A stretch of DNA of 64,000 bases from Neobacillus niacini NBRC 15566 (GTDB lineage Bacteria; Bacillota; Bacilli; Bacillales; Cytobacillaceae), in assembly GCF_001591505.1 (NCBI RefSeq), contig NZ_BCVA01000003.1, positions 186,001-250,000 of the forward strand. The letters are read 5' to 3'. Both the position numbers and the translations under genes were made by a program. Positions 42,003 through 51,145 of this stretch are shown piece after piece. Each line of letters starts with the position of its first letter. Positions within the stretch are counted from its first letter, which is position 1. The notes beneath the pieces were generated by a model. That model did not search any database. It was given only the letters and a program-made list of their open reading frames with translations, and was not told where the DNA came from.

Positions 42003-43097
42003 ATGCTTACGATATACCAACCGGAAAAAGTAAACCTGAATGGGAAAGTGCGATTGCAAGCTAGATTTGATGATGAGGGAATTGAGAATATCCTTTGGTA
42101 TGAGACTAATGAGACATACGGAACGTATATGACTACGGAGCGAGTCGATGCATTTTTGGTTGGTCTGCTATGGCTTGCAATAAGAAAAGGACAAAATATT
42201 CTAGTAAAAGGTGCTGTCTCGGAAAAATTGTTTTATGCATTAAATCACCATTTACTTCCGTTAATTGCTCAAATCTATCGATATAAAAAGATTCGAGTGC
42301 TATGCGATAATCTTCAGTCAACACCTTTACCTAATGAGGGAGCAGTTGGTACAGGGTTATCCTGCGGAATTGATTCCTTATCTACTGTCTACGAGCATTT
42401 GGGCGGGGTTGTTCCACCAAATTATCAAATTACTCATTTTACCTTTTTTAATACAGGTTCAAACCAAATGATGGGAAGCCGTAAGTGGCAAGATAAGATT
42501 TATCAAGACAGGGTAGCATGGGCTTCCGCATGTGCTAAAGAGCTAGGAAAAGAAATGATCGTAGTAGACAGCAATTTAAACGATATCTTAAAGATGAGCT
42601 TTGTTAGAACCCATACATTACGAAATGTGTCGGCGCTGTTAGTATTCCAAAAGTTGTTTCATGTTTATTACTATTCTGCTGGTTATCAAACTATTAATGC
42701 CAAATTTAATTCGGATTCCGCATCCTATGACTTTCTTAGCCTGCCTTTGTTATCTACAGAAAACGTAACTTTCTATTCAGCAGGGAGTAATTATTCACGA
42801 GTGCGGAAAACACAAATGGTTTCAGAATTTGAACTCTCCTACAAATATTTAAATGTTTGTCTTGTCAGAATTAAGAATTGCGGCAGATGTCTAAAATGTA
42901 AGAGAACCTTATTGACATTGGACGTTCTCGGATCGATTGATAAATATAAGAATGTTTTTAACCTCGAGGCTTTTTACAAAATTAAAGATTCTTATATAAA
43001 AGAGGTTATTGAAGGTAGAAACAGAGATATCTTGTTTAGAGATATTTACGATGAAATGGTGCGTAGAAACTATTTAAAGAAACAGAACGGATCTTGA
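42003..43097 (+). CDS. PP-loop ATPase-like protein with zinc finger
   Basis: 364 residues. GLSCGIDSLST (about 119-129) looks like the SGGxDS pyrophosphatase loop with Cys in place of the first Gly. The C-terminal CGRCLKCKRTLL is a zinc-knuckle-like pair as in QueC-related enzymes. The central KIYQDRVAWASACAKELG region would hold the substrate. It may amidate or thiolate a small molecule, but no substrate can be given. The start at 42003 is supported by GGCGGTGA 5 nt upstream; an ATG at 41988 is the alternative. Confidence 0.7.
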   Translation: MLTIYQPEKVNLNGKVRLQARFDDEGIENILWYETNETYGTYMTTERVDAFLVGLLWLAIRKGQNILVKGAVSEKLFYALNHHLLPLIAQIYRYKKIRVLCDNLQSTPLPNEGAVGTGLSCGIDSLSTVYEHLGGVVPPNYQITHFTFFNTGSNQMMGSRKWQDKIYQDRVAWASACAKELGKEMIVVDSNLNDILKMSFVRTHTLRNVSALLVFQKLFHVYYYSAGYQTINAKFNSDSASYDFLSLPLLSTENVTFYSAGSNYSRVRKTQMVSEFELSYKYLNVCLVRIKNCGRCLKCKRTLLTLDVLGSIDKYKNVFNLEAFYKIKDSYIKEVIEGRNRDILFRDIYDEMVRRNYLKKQNGS

Positions 43098-43109
43098 TAT
43101 AAAAATGGA

Positions 43110-43139
43110 CCTCATGACTAGCTCATGAGGCCGTTTTTT
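43110..43139. terminator. Terminator
   Basis: CCTCATGA pairs with TCATGAGG, and six T follow on the plus strand. Confidence 0.85.
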
Positions 43140-43150
43140 CCTATACAAAA

Positions 43151-43978
43151 TTAAAAATTAAAGTTATCAGGATCAGCACCGAATCGTTTGTTTTCGTTTA
43201 GGGAGTTAATCTTTTGAATATCACTTTCGGTTAATGCAAAATCAAAGATATTTGCATTTTCGATAATACGGAACTCTTTAACTGACTTTGGAATGGTGAC
43301 AATTTGGTTTTGAATATCCCAGCGCAGGATGACTTGAGCGGTTGTTTTGTTGTGCTGTGCCGCGATTTCTTGTAAAACTGGATGTTCAAGAAGTCTGCCT
43401 TGACCAAGTGGAGCCCAGGCCTCAATTTGGATTTCTTGTTTTCTGCAATAGTCACGAAGTTCAGTTTGTGCTAAAAGCGGATGTAATTCCACCTGATTTA
43501 CCATCGGTTTGATCTCAGCAACAGATAGTAAATCTTCTAGATGATGAATTTGGAAATTGCTAACACCAATTGCACAAACACGGCCCTCTTTATAAAGTTG
43601 TTCAAGAACTTTCCAGGTTTGTTTGTATTTTTCTTTTACTGGCCAGTGTATTAAATATAGATCAACATAATCCAGTCCAAGTTTTTGCAGGCTAGTTTCA
43701 AATGCTTCTAATACTGAATCATTGCGCTGGTCTTCATTCCACACTTTAGTAGTAATAAATAACTCTTCACGGGGAACACCGGATTCCTTTATCGCTTGAC
43801 CTACACTTTCTTCATTTTGATAAAGAGCTGCGGTATCAATGCTTCTGTAACCAGCTTTCATTGCAGCCATTACAGATTGAAGTGCTTCTTCCCCTTCCTG
43901 AACCTTATAAACACCTAGGCCAAACCAGGGCATTTTGACTCCATTAAGTAGTGTGGTAGTATCCTGTAAACTAGTCAA
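43151..43978 (-). CDS. Aldo/keto reductase (YtbE/YvgN-like)
   Basis: 275-residue (alpha/beta)8 NADPH-dependent aldehyde/ketone reductase. The catalytic tetrad is visible: Asp and Tyr in [11 protein letters not shown], Lys in ITTKVWN and His in YLIHWPV. The cofactor motif is [10 protein letters not shown]. The start codon is TTG, backed by AAGGAGGAG. Close in length and motifs to the methylglyoxal-reducing B. subtilis YvgN and YtbE; which ortholog is not resolved. Confidence 0.9.
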   Translation of the reverse strand: MTSLQDTTTLLNGVKMPWFGLGVYKVQEGEEALQSVMAAMKAGYRSIDTAALYQNEESVGQAIKESGVPREELFITTKVWNEDQRNDSVLEAFETSLQKLGLDYVDLYLIHWPVKEKYKQTWKVLEQLYKEGRVCAIGVSNFQIHHLEDLLSVAEIKPMVNQVELHPLLAQTELRDYCRKQEIQIEAWAPLGQGRLLEHPVLQEIAAQHNKTTAQVILRWDIQNQIVTIPKSVKEFRIIENANIFDFALTESDIQKINSLNENKRFGADPDNFNF

Positions 43979-44056
43979 GTGATCTCCTCCTTAGATTCAT
44001 AGTAATACCAAATATTAGTATAATCTGTTCTGCTAGATAGTGGCAATTGATAGAAC

Positions 44057-44881
44057 CTAAAAATCGCTATTGATATTTTTATTAATAATTTCCCTAATAT
44101 AGTAAGATGGAATCGCAACTCCTACAATTTCTTTCGTCTCTATCTCCGGGTCCTGCAAGGTTGCAAAGATAATACCAATGACTTCTCCATTTTCATTTAA
44201 TACCGGGCTGCCGCTGTTTCCTTGGTAAATAGGTGCTTCAATCATCATAACGGGGACCTGCCAGTCGGTTAACTGTACTTTACCAACCAATGTGCCTTTA
44301 TTGGCTATTTGGGTAAAAGCTAATGGGTTTCCAATAAAAATGATTTCCTTACCAACCCAGCTTTCCCAATCCTTGTCGGTAGCAAGATGAAGAAAAGGGA
44401 GGTTTTCTGCGTAAATTTCTATAATCGCAACATCTATTTCTGGGTGTTTCGCGATTACTTTACCTGCATATGACCTACCCGATTTAAAATGGACATTTAC
44501 TCTATTCGTACGTTCAACCACATGTTCATTCGTGACTATTAATCCAGTAGGAGTAACTGTAAAGCCCGTTCCTTTCACTCCATTCCATTCAATCGTTACA
44601 ACCGACTTTTTGTATTCCTTCACGTCAGGCTGCTTTGATAATTGATTTGACACTTTAACAAAGTTAATCGCAGGGAGGTTGAAAATGTTAATCCACACTT
44701 CTAGTCCGCTGATCAAAAGTGCCAGTACGAGCAGGGAACTAACGATTTTAACCATGAATTTTTTCCGCTTTTTCTTTTGAAGTTTCTCTATTTCCCATTC
44801 CTGTTTATCATCGGGATTAAAAAAAGTCTCCCAGTCAAAATTGTCTTCTGTATGCTGTGGATCCTTATTTTCGTTATCCAT
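44057..44881 (-). CDS. Membrane-anchored trypsin-like (HtrA-type) protease without PDZ
   Basis: 274 residues: charged cytoplasmic N-terminus (1-42), one membrane segment (about 43-65), then a chymotrypsin-fold domain outside the cell. Triad: His in TNEHVV, Asp in EIDVAII and Ser in GNSGSP. The chain ends right after the protease domain, so the PDZ domain of HtrA proteins is absent. Likely surface quality control or a signalling protease. Confidence 0.87.
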   Translation of the reverse strand: MDNENKDPQHTEDNFDWETFFNPDDKQEWEIEKLQKKKRKKFMVKIVSSLLVLALLISGLEVWINIFNLPAINFVKVSNQLSKQPDVKEYKKSVVTIEWNGVKGTGFTVTPTGLIVTNEHVVERTNRVNVHFKSGRSYAGKVIAKHPEIDVAIIEIYAENLPFLHLATDKDWESWVGKEIIFIGNPLAFTQIANKGTLVGKVQLTDWQVPVMMIEAPIYQGNSGSPVLNENGEVIGIIFATLQDPEIETKEIVGVAIPSYYIREIINKNINSDF

Positions 44882-44996
44882 GTTTACCCCTCTTTACAAA
44901 ATTTTCTATATTCTCTATTATATCGAAAAACGAATCATTATTAATCAACTAAAATTTCATGATAGAATTTAATAAAAAGGAGAGAGGACTTACGGG

Positions 44997-45914
44997 ATGG
45001 GAATAAAAAAAGTATCTATTATCGGATTAGGAGCATTAGGAATATTATTCGGCAACCATTTTGTCAAGAGATTGCCGAAGGGGGATGTAAGAATTATAGC
45101 GGACCGCTACCGTATCGAAAAATATAAAAGAGAACATGTCTATTGTAATGGAGAACCTTGTGATTTCCACTATGTAACACCCGAAGAACCCTGCGAACCA
45201 GCAGATTTACTGATTTTCACTGTAAAATACGAAGGCTTACATGACGCCATTCAAGCTGTTCGGCATCATGTGGGTAAGGACACGATCATATTGTCCGCAT
45301 TAAATGGTATTACAAGTGAAGGTATTATTGGGCAAGTGTATGGGTTGGATAAGATTCTTTATAGTGTAGCCCAAGGGATGGACGCGGTAAAAGTAGGAAA
45401 TAAACTTACATACGACCATATGGGAATGCTTTGCTTCGGTGATCAAAAGCCTGGAATAATTTCTGAGGAGGCTAAAAGTGTTGCCGCCTTTTTTGATAAA
45501 ATTGATTTTCCATATGAGATAGACACCGATATGAATAAGCGGCTATGGGGAAAATTCATGCTGAATGTCGGAGTTAATCAAACCGTCGCTGTCTATAAAA
45601 GCAATTACGGTGAAATTCAACGGGAAGGTGCGGCAAGGGAAACCATGATTGCCGCGATGAGAGAGGTCATTACCTTATCTGAATACGAGGGGATAAATCT
45701 AACAGAGGCAGATTTGAATTACTGGTTAAGTGTGTTAGCCACTTTAAGCCCCGAAGGGAAACCTTCTATGGCGCAGGACTTGGAAGCACGGAGACATAGC
45801 GAGGTGGCTTTATTCGCGGGAGCAGTATTGTATATGGGGAATAAACATCGAGTACCGACTCCGATAAATAAACAACTATTTGATACCATTAAATCCATTG
45901 AAAATACCTATTAA
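44997..45914 (+). CDS. Ketopantoate reductase family protein (PanE-like)
   Basis: 305 residues. NADP-binding GLGALGILFG (about 10-19), then the C-terminal helical domain with KRLWGKFMLNVGVNQT carrying the Lys and Asn expected for ketopantoate reductase, and the EARRHSEVALFAG segment. It reduces 2-dehydropantoate to pantoate in CoA synthesis, or a related 2-oxo acid. PanE has paralogs in Bacilli, so this exact role is not certain. Confidence 0.83.
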   Translation: MGIKKVSIIGLGALGILFGNHFVKRLPKGDVRIIADRYRIEKYKREHVYCNGEPCDFHYVTPEEPCEPADLLIFTVKYEGLHDAIQAVRHHVGKDTIILSALNGITSEGIIGQVYGLDKILYSVAQGMDAVKVGNKLTYDHMGMLCFGDQKPGIISEEAKSVAAFFDKIDFPYEIDTDMNKRLWGKFMLNVGVNQTVAVYKSNYGEIQREGAARETMIAAMREVITLSEYEGINLTEADLNYWLSVLATLSPEGKPSMAQDLEARRHSEVALFAGAVLYMGNKHRVPTPINKQLFDTIKSIENTY

Positions 45915-45937
45915 AAGGTAAATTCTTAGACATTAGT

Positions 45938-45976
45938 AAAAAGCGGTTCTCTTTTTAAAAGAGGACCGCTTTTATG
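45938..45976. terminator. Bidirectional terminator
   Basis: AAAAGCGGT...CTCTTTT pairs with AAAAGAG...ACCGCTTTT, between convergent genes. Confidence 0.88.
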
Positions 45977-45978
45977 AG

Positions 45979-47307
45979 TTATAGTTTTCTCGAATTTGTA
46001 AATGTGCGGTTCAAAACACTTTTAATAATCCCTGGCCTCATCAGTGAGGTTATCGGATTAACTAGATTCATCACTTTCACAAACGCATTATACACCTCTT
46101 GATTTTGTGCGGATAAAAGAAAAATATTTTTAGCATACCATTGCTGGATGGACAGTCCAAATGGCTTTTTCCCGCGAGTGTCAGGATAGCGGAAATCTTC
46201 TGTAAGGACCATATTCCAAATCGGGGAAATAATTTTCGCTGCCTTTTTATGAAAATCCGCTGGCATCTTTTGTCGAGCACCTTTATTTATCAATTTTTGC
46301 AGTGCAAGAGCCTCTAAAATCGCAATACTCATTCCTTGGCCGAATACAGGGTCAATTCTGCAGAGGGTATCACCGATTAGTAAAAGTCGATCTGGTAATT
46401 CAATCTTATCAAACCTTCTCCAAACAATATGTGGGATACGATAGAGGCTTGTTTTGGTAAGAGGAGTTGCATTTTTTATTTCGTGATAAATATCCATTTT
46501 TGGCAATTTTCTTGAAAGTTCAATAAAGCCGCTATCGTCTTTTAAAACCTCTTTCTCATTTATAGCGTTATGATAACCCATTATGGTGACAATATAACGA
46601 TTTCCCTCTATCTTAGAAATCGTACCGCCGATTTTTTCTTGAGGCGGATTGGGATAAAGCATCTTAATCTTCCAGTCTTTTTCCTGGTCTTCAGTCAGTT
46701 GAAATTGTTTACTACTATAACTTAAGTTGATGTCAACCTTTTCCTCAGGAATAGGGGTACCTTGTTTATGTAACCAATTAGATGTAAAACTGCTTACTCC
46801 GCTGGCGTCCACTATTAAATCTGCTAATAATGGACCGTTTTTTAATAAAACACCTGTAATCCGATTATCTTCTTCATTATATAAAAAATCTTGGACGACT
46901 TGATTGTAATGCAAAACAACATTTGGAATCCTTTTTATGTATTGTTCTATGTGCCATTCTAAGTGCGGGCGCGTTTGCAGAGTAGTATTGTATCCTCCAT
47001 CATATCGTATTTTCCAAGCACCATGGTGAAACCATGCAAGATCAATGGTTGAATTAATTTTTACAGCACCGCTCTTATAAAATTCCCCTGTTATACCAGG
47101 AAATAAGTTTTCAAGACCATACTCACCGGCATGAAGGAGGGCGTGTAAATGTTCACCTTGAGGTGCAGCTTTACGTGAAAAGGGTCCTTCCGGTTCATTG
47201 TCACGTTCGAGGATGATTACTTCTTTGTAAACATCCGACAACACCCGCGCTGCTAATTTACCAGAGATACCTCCACCAATAATAATTGCCTTATCCATTA
47301 AGAACAT
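45979..47307 (-). CDS. FAD-dependent monooxygenase-like protein
   Basis: About 442 residues of the aromatic-hydroxylase/geranylgeranyl-reductase FAD fold. The dinucleotide motif IIGGGISGKLAARVL is at the N-terminus, DLIVDASG near 163 and the second FAD motif LLLIGDTLCRIDPVFGQGMS near 310. The substrate is unknown. GTG 47319 and ATG 47298 are alternative starts; 47307 is best spaced from AGGTG. It shares orientation with the hypothetical gene at 47390 but a terminator lies between. Confidence 0.8.
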   Translation of the reverse strand: MFLMDKAIIIGGGISGKLAARVLSDVYKEVIILERDNEPEGPFSRKAAPQGEHLHALLHAGEYGLENLFPGITGEFYKSGAVKINSTIDLAWFHHGAWKIRYDGGYNTTLQTRPHLEWHIEQYIKRIPNVVLHYNQVVQDFLYNEEDNRITGVLLKNGPLLADLIVDASGVSSFTSNWLHKQGTPIPEEKVDINLSYSSKQFQLTEDQEKDWKIKMLYPNPPQEKIGGTISKIEGNRYIVTIMGYHNAINEKEVLKDDSGFIELSRKLPKMDIYHEIKNATPLTKTSLYRIPHIVWRRFDKIELPDRLLLIGDTLCRIDPVFGQGMSIAILEALALQKLINKGARQKMPADFHKKAAKIISPIWNMVLTEDFRYPDTRGKKPFGLSIQQWYAKNIFLLSAQNQEVYNAFVKVMNLVNPITSLMRPGIIKSVLNRTFTNSRKL

Positions 47308-47345
47308 AAGATGAAACACCTGCCAAAATAATGTTTTTCAAAAAA

Positions 47346-47372
47346 AAGTAACCCATAACGGTGGTGGGTTAC
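47346..47372. terminator. Terminator
   Basis: AGTAACCCA pairs with TGGGTTACT; an A-run on the plus strand gives a T-run on the minus strand. Confidence 0.8.
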
Positions 47373-47389
47373 TATTTTAAAGGAATGAA

Positions 47390-47785
47390 TTATGCACCAA
47401 GCTGATCTAAAATGTATGAAGAATTTTGTTCATCCCATCGAAAAATTCCTTCTTGGAGCTGGATGACTGAATCGAAAGGACGTGGAATTGGTAAATTTCC
47501 TAACTGCCCTAACAATTGCTCCCTTAATTGAAGGAGTTCGTTTTTGGACGCAATGCGAATAACTTGATTTAATCTAAGATTCTTTACAGTTATGTTCTTA
47601 CTTTCACAAATGCTATCTTGGAAAGGCTTGTTAAACTGAATCATCATTTCTAAATCATTTAGGCAGGCCACACCAAAAACATCTTTTATGGTATCTTCAT
47701 ATTTAAGCTGATATCCAGTTGCAAATTTAATCATATTCTTTTCAGGATTTTCTAAAATATAAATTGTATCAATTTCATTTTTCAT
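47390..47785 (-). CDS. Hypothetical protein
   Basis: 131 residues, soluble, no motif recognised. Alternating strands and helices with a conserved-looking LRLNQVIRIASKNELLQLREQLLGQLG stretch (given in part). AAGGGTG precedes the ATG. Nothing in its neighbours points to a role. Confidence 0.65.
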   Translation of the reverse strand: MKNEIDTIYILENPEKNMIKFATGYQLKYEDTIKDVFGVACLNDLEMMIQFNKPFQDSICESKNITVKNLRLNQVIRIASKNELLQLREQLLGQLGNLPIPRPFDSVIQLQEGIFRWDEQNSSYILDQLGA

Positions 47786-47903
47786 TTATTAACACCCTTT
47801 TGAAGCGGACGGTTTTTTACCTACATCACCGCTTTAATTTGTTAAAACACAACTATTTTATTATAGCATATTTTTCTGTTTTGGTGTAAAAGACAACTTC
47901 TAT

Positions 47904-47931
47904 ATGACGTTTGTCATACTCTGCATATGAC
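47904..47931 (+). promoter_or_regulatory. Candidate DesR-type operator upstream of des
   Basis: Palindrome ATGAC-gttt-GTCAT (47904-47917) followed by another ATGAC at 47927-47931, just upstream of a promoter with a good -10 (TATACT, 47964-47969) but no recognisable -35. This layout fits activator-dependent transcription. Binding by DesR is inferred. Confidence 0.55.
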
Positions 47932-48004
47932 ACCTGGTACTTACATGAATGATTTTATTTCCCTATACTTATTTTAACGACACAAACCGAAGGGAATTAA
48001 AATT

Positions 48005-49039
48005 ATGTCAGTACAAGAAAATACGAAGAATTTACGAAAACAAGTTGCTCCTTTTGAAGGATCAACAACAAAAGAAAGTGTATGGCAGATTATTAACACG
48101 GTTGGACCGTTTATCTTATTGTGGTTCATTGCTTATCAATGTTTATCTGTTTCTTATTGGTTGGCATTGGTTCCGATGATCGCAGCGGCAGGGTTTTTAG
48201 TACGAATTTTTATCATTTTTCATGACTGTACCCATCATTCGTTTTTCAAAAACAGAAAGGCGAATCGTGCAGTTGGTACCGCAATGGGAGTATTAACATT
48301 GTTCCCGTTTGATCAATGGGGTCACGAACACTCTGTTCATCATGCCACAAGTGGTAATTTAGATAAGCGTGGTACAGGAGATATTTGGACACTAACAGTC
48401 GATGAATATTTGGCAGCACCACTTAGACTTCGACTAGCTTACCGTTTTTATCGTAATCCTATCGTGATGTTTGGCTTAGGACCAATCTATGTTTTCGCGC
48501 TTAAAAATCGTTTTAATCGTAAAGATGCACGTAAAAAAGAGCGAATGAACACCTATTTAACCAATGTCATTCTTGTTGCTTTAGTTACTTTGTTTTGCGT
48601 CACAATTGGCTGGCAATCATTCCTGCTCATTCAAGGCACCATTTTCATGATTTCCGGTTCAGCAGGTATTTGGCTGTTTTACGTACAGCATACATTTGAA
48701 GATTCTTACTTTGAAGAAGATAAGGACTGGGAATATGTGAAAGCTGCAGTAGAGGGAAGTTCTTTTTACAAACTGCCTAAACTTTTGCAATTCTTAACAG
48801 GGAATATTGGATTTCACCATGTTCACCATTTAAGCCCAAGAGTTCCAAATTATAAATTAGAAGAAGCTCATAATCAGACAGAACCATTAAAAAACGTTCC
48901 AACCATTACACTTGCGACAAGCTTAAAGTCACTTCGTTTCCGTTTATGGGATGAAAATGCCAAGAATTTTGTTGCTTTTAAAGACGTGAAAGCTTTAGCG
49001 AAAAAACGTATTTCTGTTCAAGCGAAACCAGAGTTATAA
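48005..49039 (+). CDS. des: Acyl-lipid desaturase (Des type)
   Basis: 344-residue membrane diiron desaturase that introduces a cis double bond into membrane phospholipid acyl chains on cooling. The three His boxes are HDCTHH (about 73-78), HSVHH (about 109-113) and HHVHH (about 276-280), separated by membrane segments. Strongly recalls B. subtilis Des (delta-5). A palindromic operator candidate lies upstream. Unlike in B. subtilis no desK follows, only a damaged desR-like gene. Confidence 0.9.
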   Translation: MSVQENTKNLRKQVAPFEGSTTKESVWQIINTVGPFILLWFIAYQCLSVSYWLALVPMIAAAGFLVRIFIIFHDCTHHSFFKNRKANRAVGTAMGVLTLFPFDQWGHEHSVHHATSGNLDKRGTGDIWTLTVDEYLAAPLRLRLAYRFYRNPIVMFGLGPIYVFALKNRFNRKDARKKERMNTYLTNVILVALVTLFCVTIGWQSFLLIQGTIFMISGSAGIWLFYVQHTFEDSYFEEDKDWEYVKAAVEGSSFYKLPKLLQFLTGNIGFHHVHHLSPRVPNYKLEEAHNQTEPLKNVPTITLATSLKSLRFRLWDENAKNFVAFKDVKALAKKRISVQAKPEL

Positions 49040-49056
49040 TATTACCCAATTTGGCT

Positions 49057-49078
49057 GACTCTCCGTGCATGGGGAGTC
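49057..49078 (+). other. Hairpin between des and the desR-like gene
   Basis: GACTCTCC pairs with GGGGAGTC around GTGCAT (one G-T wobble); no T-run, so transcription probably reads through. Confidence 0.5.
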
Positions 49079-49118
49079 TCTGCATGTGGAGCAGCCGCCT
49101 GATAAGGAGAGATTGAAG

Positions 49119-49628
49119 ATGATTCGAATTGTAATCGCAGAGGATCAGGCGCTGCTGTTAGAGGCCATGGGGAATCTGTTGAACTTGGAAGAGGATATCG
49201 AAGTAGTTGGTCAGGCAGGCAATGGGGAAGAGGCAATTACTCTGGTGCAAAATTTACAGCCGGATGTTTGTATTATGGACATTGAAATGCCTGAAAAGAC
49301 AGGTCTCGAGGCCGCAGAAGAATTACAGTACATTAATTGTAAAGTAATTATTCTTACCACCTTCGCTAGACCGGGATATTATCAGCGTGCATTGAAGGCT
49401 GACGTTAAAGGATATTTACTGAAAGACAATCCTAGTGAAGAATTAGCCTCGTCCATTCGAAGCATTATGGCTGGAAAGCGAATTTATTCACATGAACTCA
49501 TGGATGAGGAATCGAGAGAAGAAGATGACGACTTAATCCCTCAAACCTCCAACCATCACAACAAGATGGGATCTGTTAAAAGTTATTTAACTTCCATTAT
49601 GGATAAAATAAAATTACCAACAGGTTAA
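49119..49628 (+). CDS. DesR-like response regulator with eroded DNA-binding domain
   Basis: 169 residues. The receiver domain (1-118) is intact: acidic pair ED near 9-10, phospho-acceptor Asp in VCIMDIEMP (D54), Thr in ILTTFA and Lys in YLLKD. The LuxR-type output domain is largely missing: after MAGKRIYSHELMD comes an acidic linker (SREEDDDLIPQ). Only a remnant of the recognition helix and last helix follows (SVKSYLTSIMDKIKLP versus DesR's TVRNYISxILxKL). DNA binding is doubtful. AAGGAGAG precedes the ATG. It may be a decoy receiver or a decaying gene. Confidence 0.8.
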   Translation: MIRIVIAEDQALLLEAMGNLLNLEEDIEVVGQAGNGEEAITLVQNLQPDVCIMDIEMPEKTGLEAAEELQYINCKVIILTTFARPGYYQRALKADVKGYLLKDNPSEELASSIRSIMAGKRIYSHELMDEESREEDDDLIPQTSNHHNKMGSVKSYLTSIMDKIKLPTG

Positions 49629-49660
49629 AGCACCCAATTTTTACTGGGTGCTTTTTTATA
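49627..49660 (+). terminator. Terminator
   Basis: AAAGCACCCA pairs with TGGGTGCTTT, followed by T-run. Confidence 0.9.
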
Positions 49661-49774
49661 TTTTTTAGATAAATACGATTCACAAAAATCAGAATGGGTA
49701 ATATATGGGGTGCGCAAGATGAAGATATTGTATATTCAAACATTAAAGAAGGCGGAGGAAGGAAAGAAAACTAA

Positions 49775-50143
49775 TTAGTAAACATCAAACCACATTGGTT
49801 CAGTGTCTACAGGGTCGCCATTGTAATTGATCAAGATTTCATCTCCTGTTTTGATATCACTATAGGCAAAAATATCAATGGTTTGATTTTTGAGATTAAG
49901 CTTATATAAAGCATTAGGGGTGTAGGAGTGATTAAACAATGAACCGTATCCAAGCGCTAATGCACATTCTTGTAAATCGTCACCCCACCAAAAAACGTAT
50001 TCAATCATGATGGTTTTTTTCAAATATTTAAACTCATTTTTCGAGGAAATGATCACGGGTGCTTCATGAATGAGCTCACCTTTCTTAATGTCGCAGGTTG
50101 CGAATATACCTCTGCCATACTTTGATTTCTTCATTTCAAACAT
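49775..50143 (-). CDS. Stand-alone SET-domain protein
   Basis: 122 residues forming a minimal SET domain, the fold of protein lysine methyltransferases. Motifs: GRGIFAT (about 10-16), LGYGSLFNHSYTPNA (the cofactor-binding NHS region) and GDEILINYNGDP with the catalytic Tyr. The post-SET tail is short (TEPMWFDVY). The substrate in bacteria is generally unknown. Single gene, convergent with the desR-like gene. Confidence 0.87.
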   Translation of the reverse strand: MFEMKKSKYGRGIFATCDIKKGELIHEAPVIISSKNEFKYLKKTIMIEYVFWWGDDLQECALALGYGSLFNHSYTPNALYKLNLKNQTIDIFAYSDIKTGDEILINYNGDPVDTEPMWFDVY

Positions 50144-50252
50144 AAAATTAGCACCACCATTATAAATTGAAATTCCTTTTATTACTCTATGAATGAATGG
50201 GAGAATTTGTTTAAGTAATCCTATAAAGGAAGATTATTTAGGAGGAGCGCAA

Positions 50253-51095
50253 ATGACGCAAAATCATAAAACATATTGTGGAAACGAGTATGACCCATTA
50301 AAGCGTGTAATTCTTTGCCAGCCCCAATATATGACGATTCGTGAAGTTATCAACGAAACACAAAAGGAATTTAAGGATGAAGGGATCCATATAAAACGTG
50401 CGCTGGAACAACACAGTGAGTTTGTCAGAACTCTAGAAACAAACGGGATAGAGGTTGTTTTATTGCCTTATCATAAAAAATTCCCAGAGCAGGTGTTCAC
50501 ACGTGACATTGGCTTTACCCTAGGACAAACCATTTTTGTTGCGAAGATGGCTCATGATGTACGTATCGGCGAGGAAGATGTTTTAAAACAGTGGCTTGAT
50601 GATGAAGAAATGTCTTATTACACTTTGGCTGAAGACAAGATTGAAGGCGGAGATGTAATTATTGATGGGGAGACGATTTATGTTGGACTAAGTAACCGGA
50701 CCCATGAGGAGGCAGTAGAACATTTGCAAGGTCTTCTAGTTCAATATGAAGTAAAAGCCATCCCCTTTAAGGAAAAATATCTCCATTTGGATTGTGTATT
50801 TAATGTTATATCGCCCGATACTGCCTTGATTTATCGTCCTGCATTAACCGAGGAAGATATAAACCTTTTTTCTTCCCGCTATGACTTAATTGAGGTAACA
50901 GAGGAAGAACAATTTACACTAGGAACAAATGTATTGTGTATAGGGAATAAGAGAATTTTAAGTTTGCCCATTAATAAACATGTGAATCAAAATCTGCGTA
51001 GCCGTGGGTTCGAAGTAATTGAAGTGGATATTTCAGAAATCATTAAATCAGGTGGGTCTTTCCGCTGCTGTACGCTGCCAATCTTCAGAGGATAA
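50253..51095 (+). CDS. DDAH/amidinotransferase-family hydrolase (YkgA-like)
   Basis: 280 residues of the guanidino-modifying pentein fold. Conserved points: FTRDIGF, EGGDVII (Glu/Asp), HLDCVFN (catalytic His) and the C-terminal nucleophile Cys in GGSFRCCTLPI. Members hydrolyse dimethylarginine or arginine or transfer amidino groups. AGGAGG lies 9 nt before ATG 50253. Confidence 0.85.
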   Translation: MTQNHKTYCGNEYDPLKRVILCQPQYMTIREVINETQKEFKDEGIHIKRALEQHSEFVRTLETNGIEVVLLPYHKKFPEQVFTRDIGFTLGQTIFVAKMAHDVRIGEEDVLKQWLDDEEMSYYTLAEDKIEGGDVIIDGETIYVGLSNRTHEEAVEHLQGLLVQYEVKAIPFKEKYLHLDCVFNVISPDTALIYRPALTEEDINLFSSRYDLIEVTEEEQFTLGTNVLCIGNKRILSLPINKHVNQNLRSRGFEVIEVDISEIIKSGGSFRCCTLPIFRG

Positions 51096-51100
51096 AAAAA

Positions 51101-51130
51101 GGCTGTCCGAGTACATTCGGACAGCCCGTT
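51101..51130. terminator. Bidirectional terminator
   Basis: GGCTGTCCGA pairs with TCGGACAGCC; an A-run upstream gives the T-run for the minus strand. Confidence 0.88.
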
Positions 51131-51145
51131 TCGTGAAACCCCAAG

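Noticed and set aside
49720-49779. 19-codon ATG frame with GGGGTG upstream
   Set aside because: Too short and without recognisable content; not enough to call a gene.
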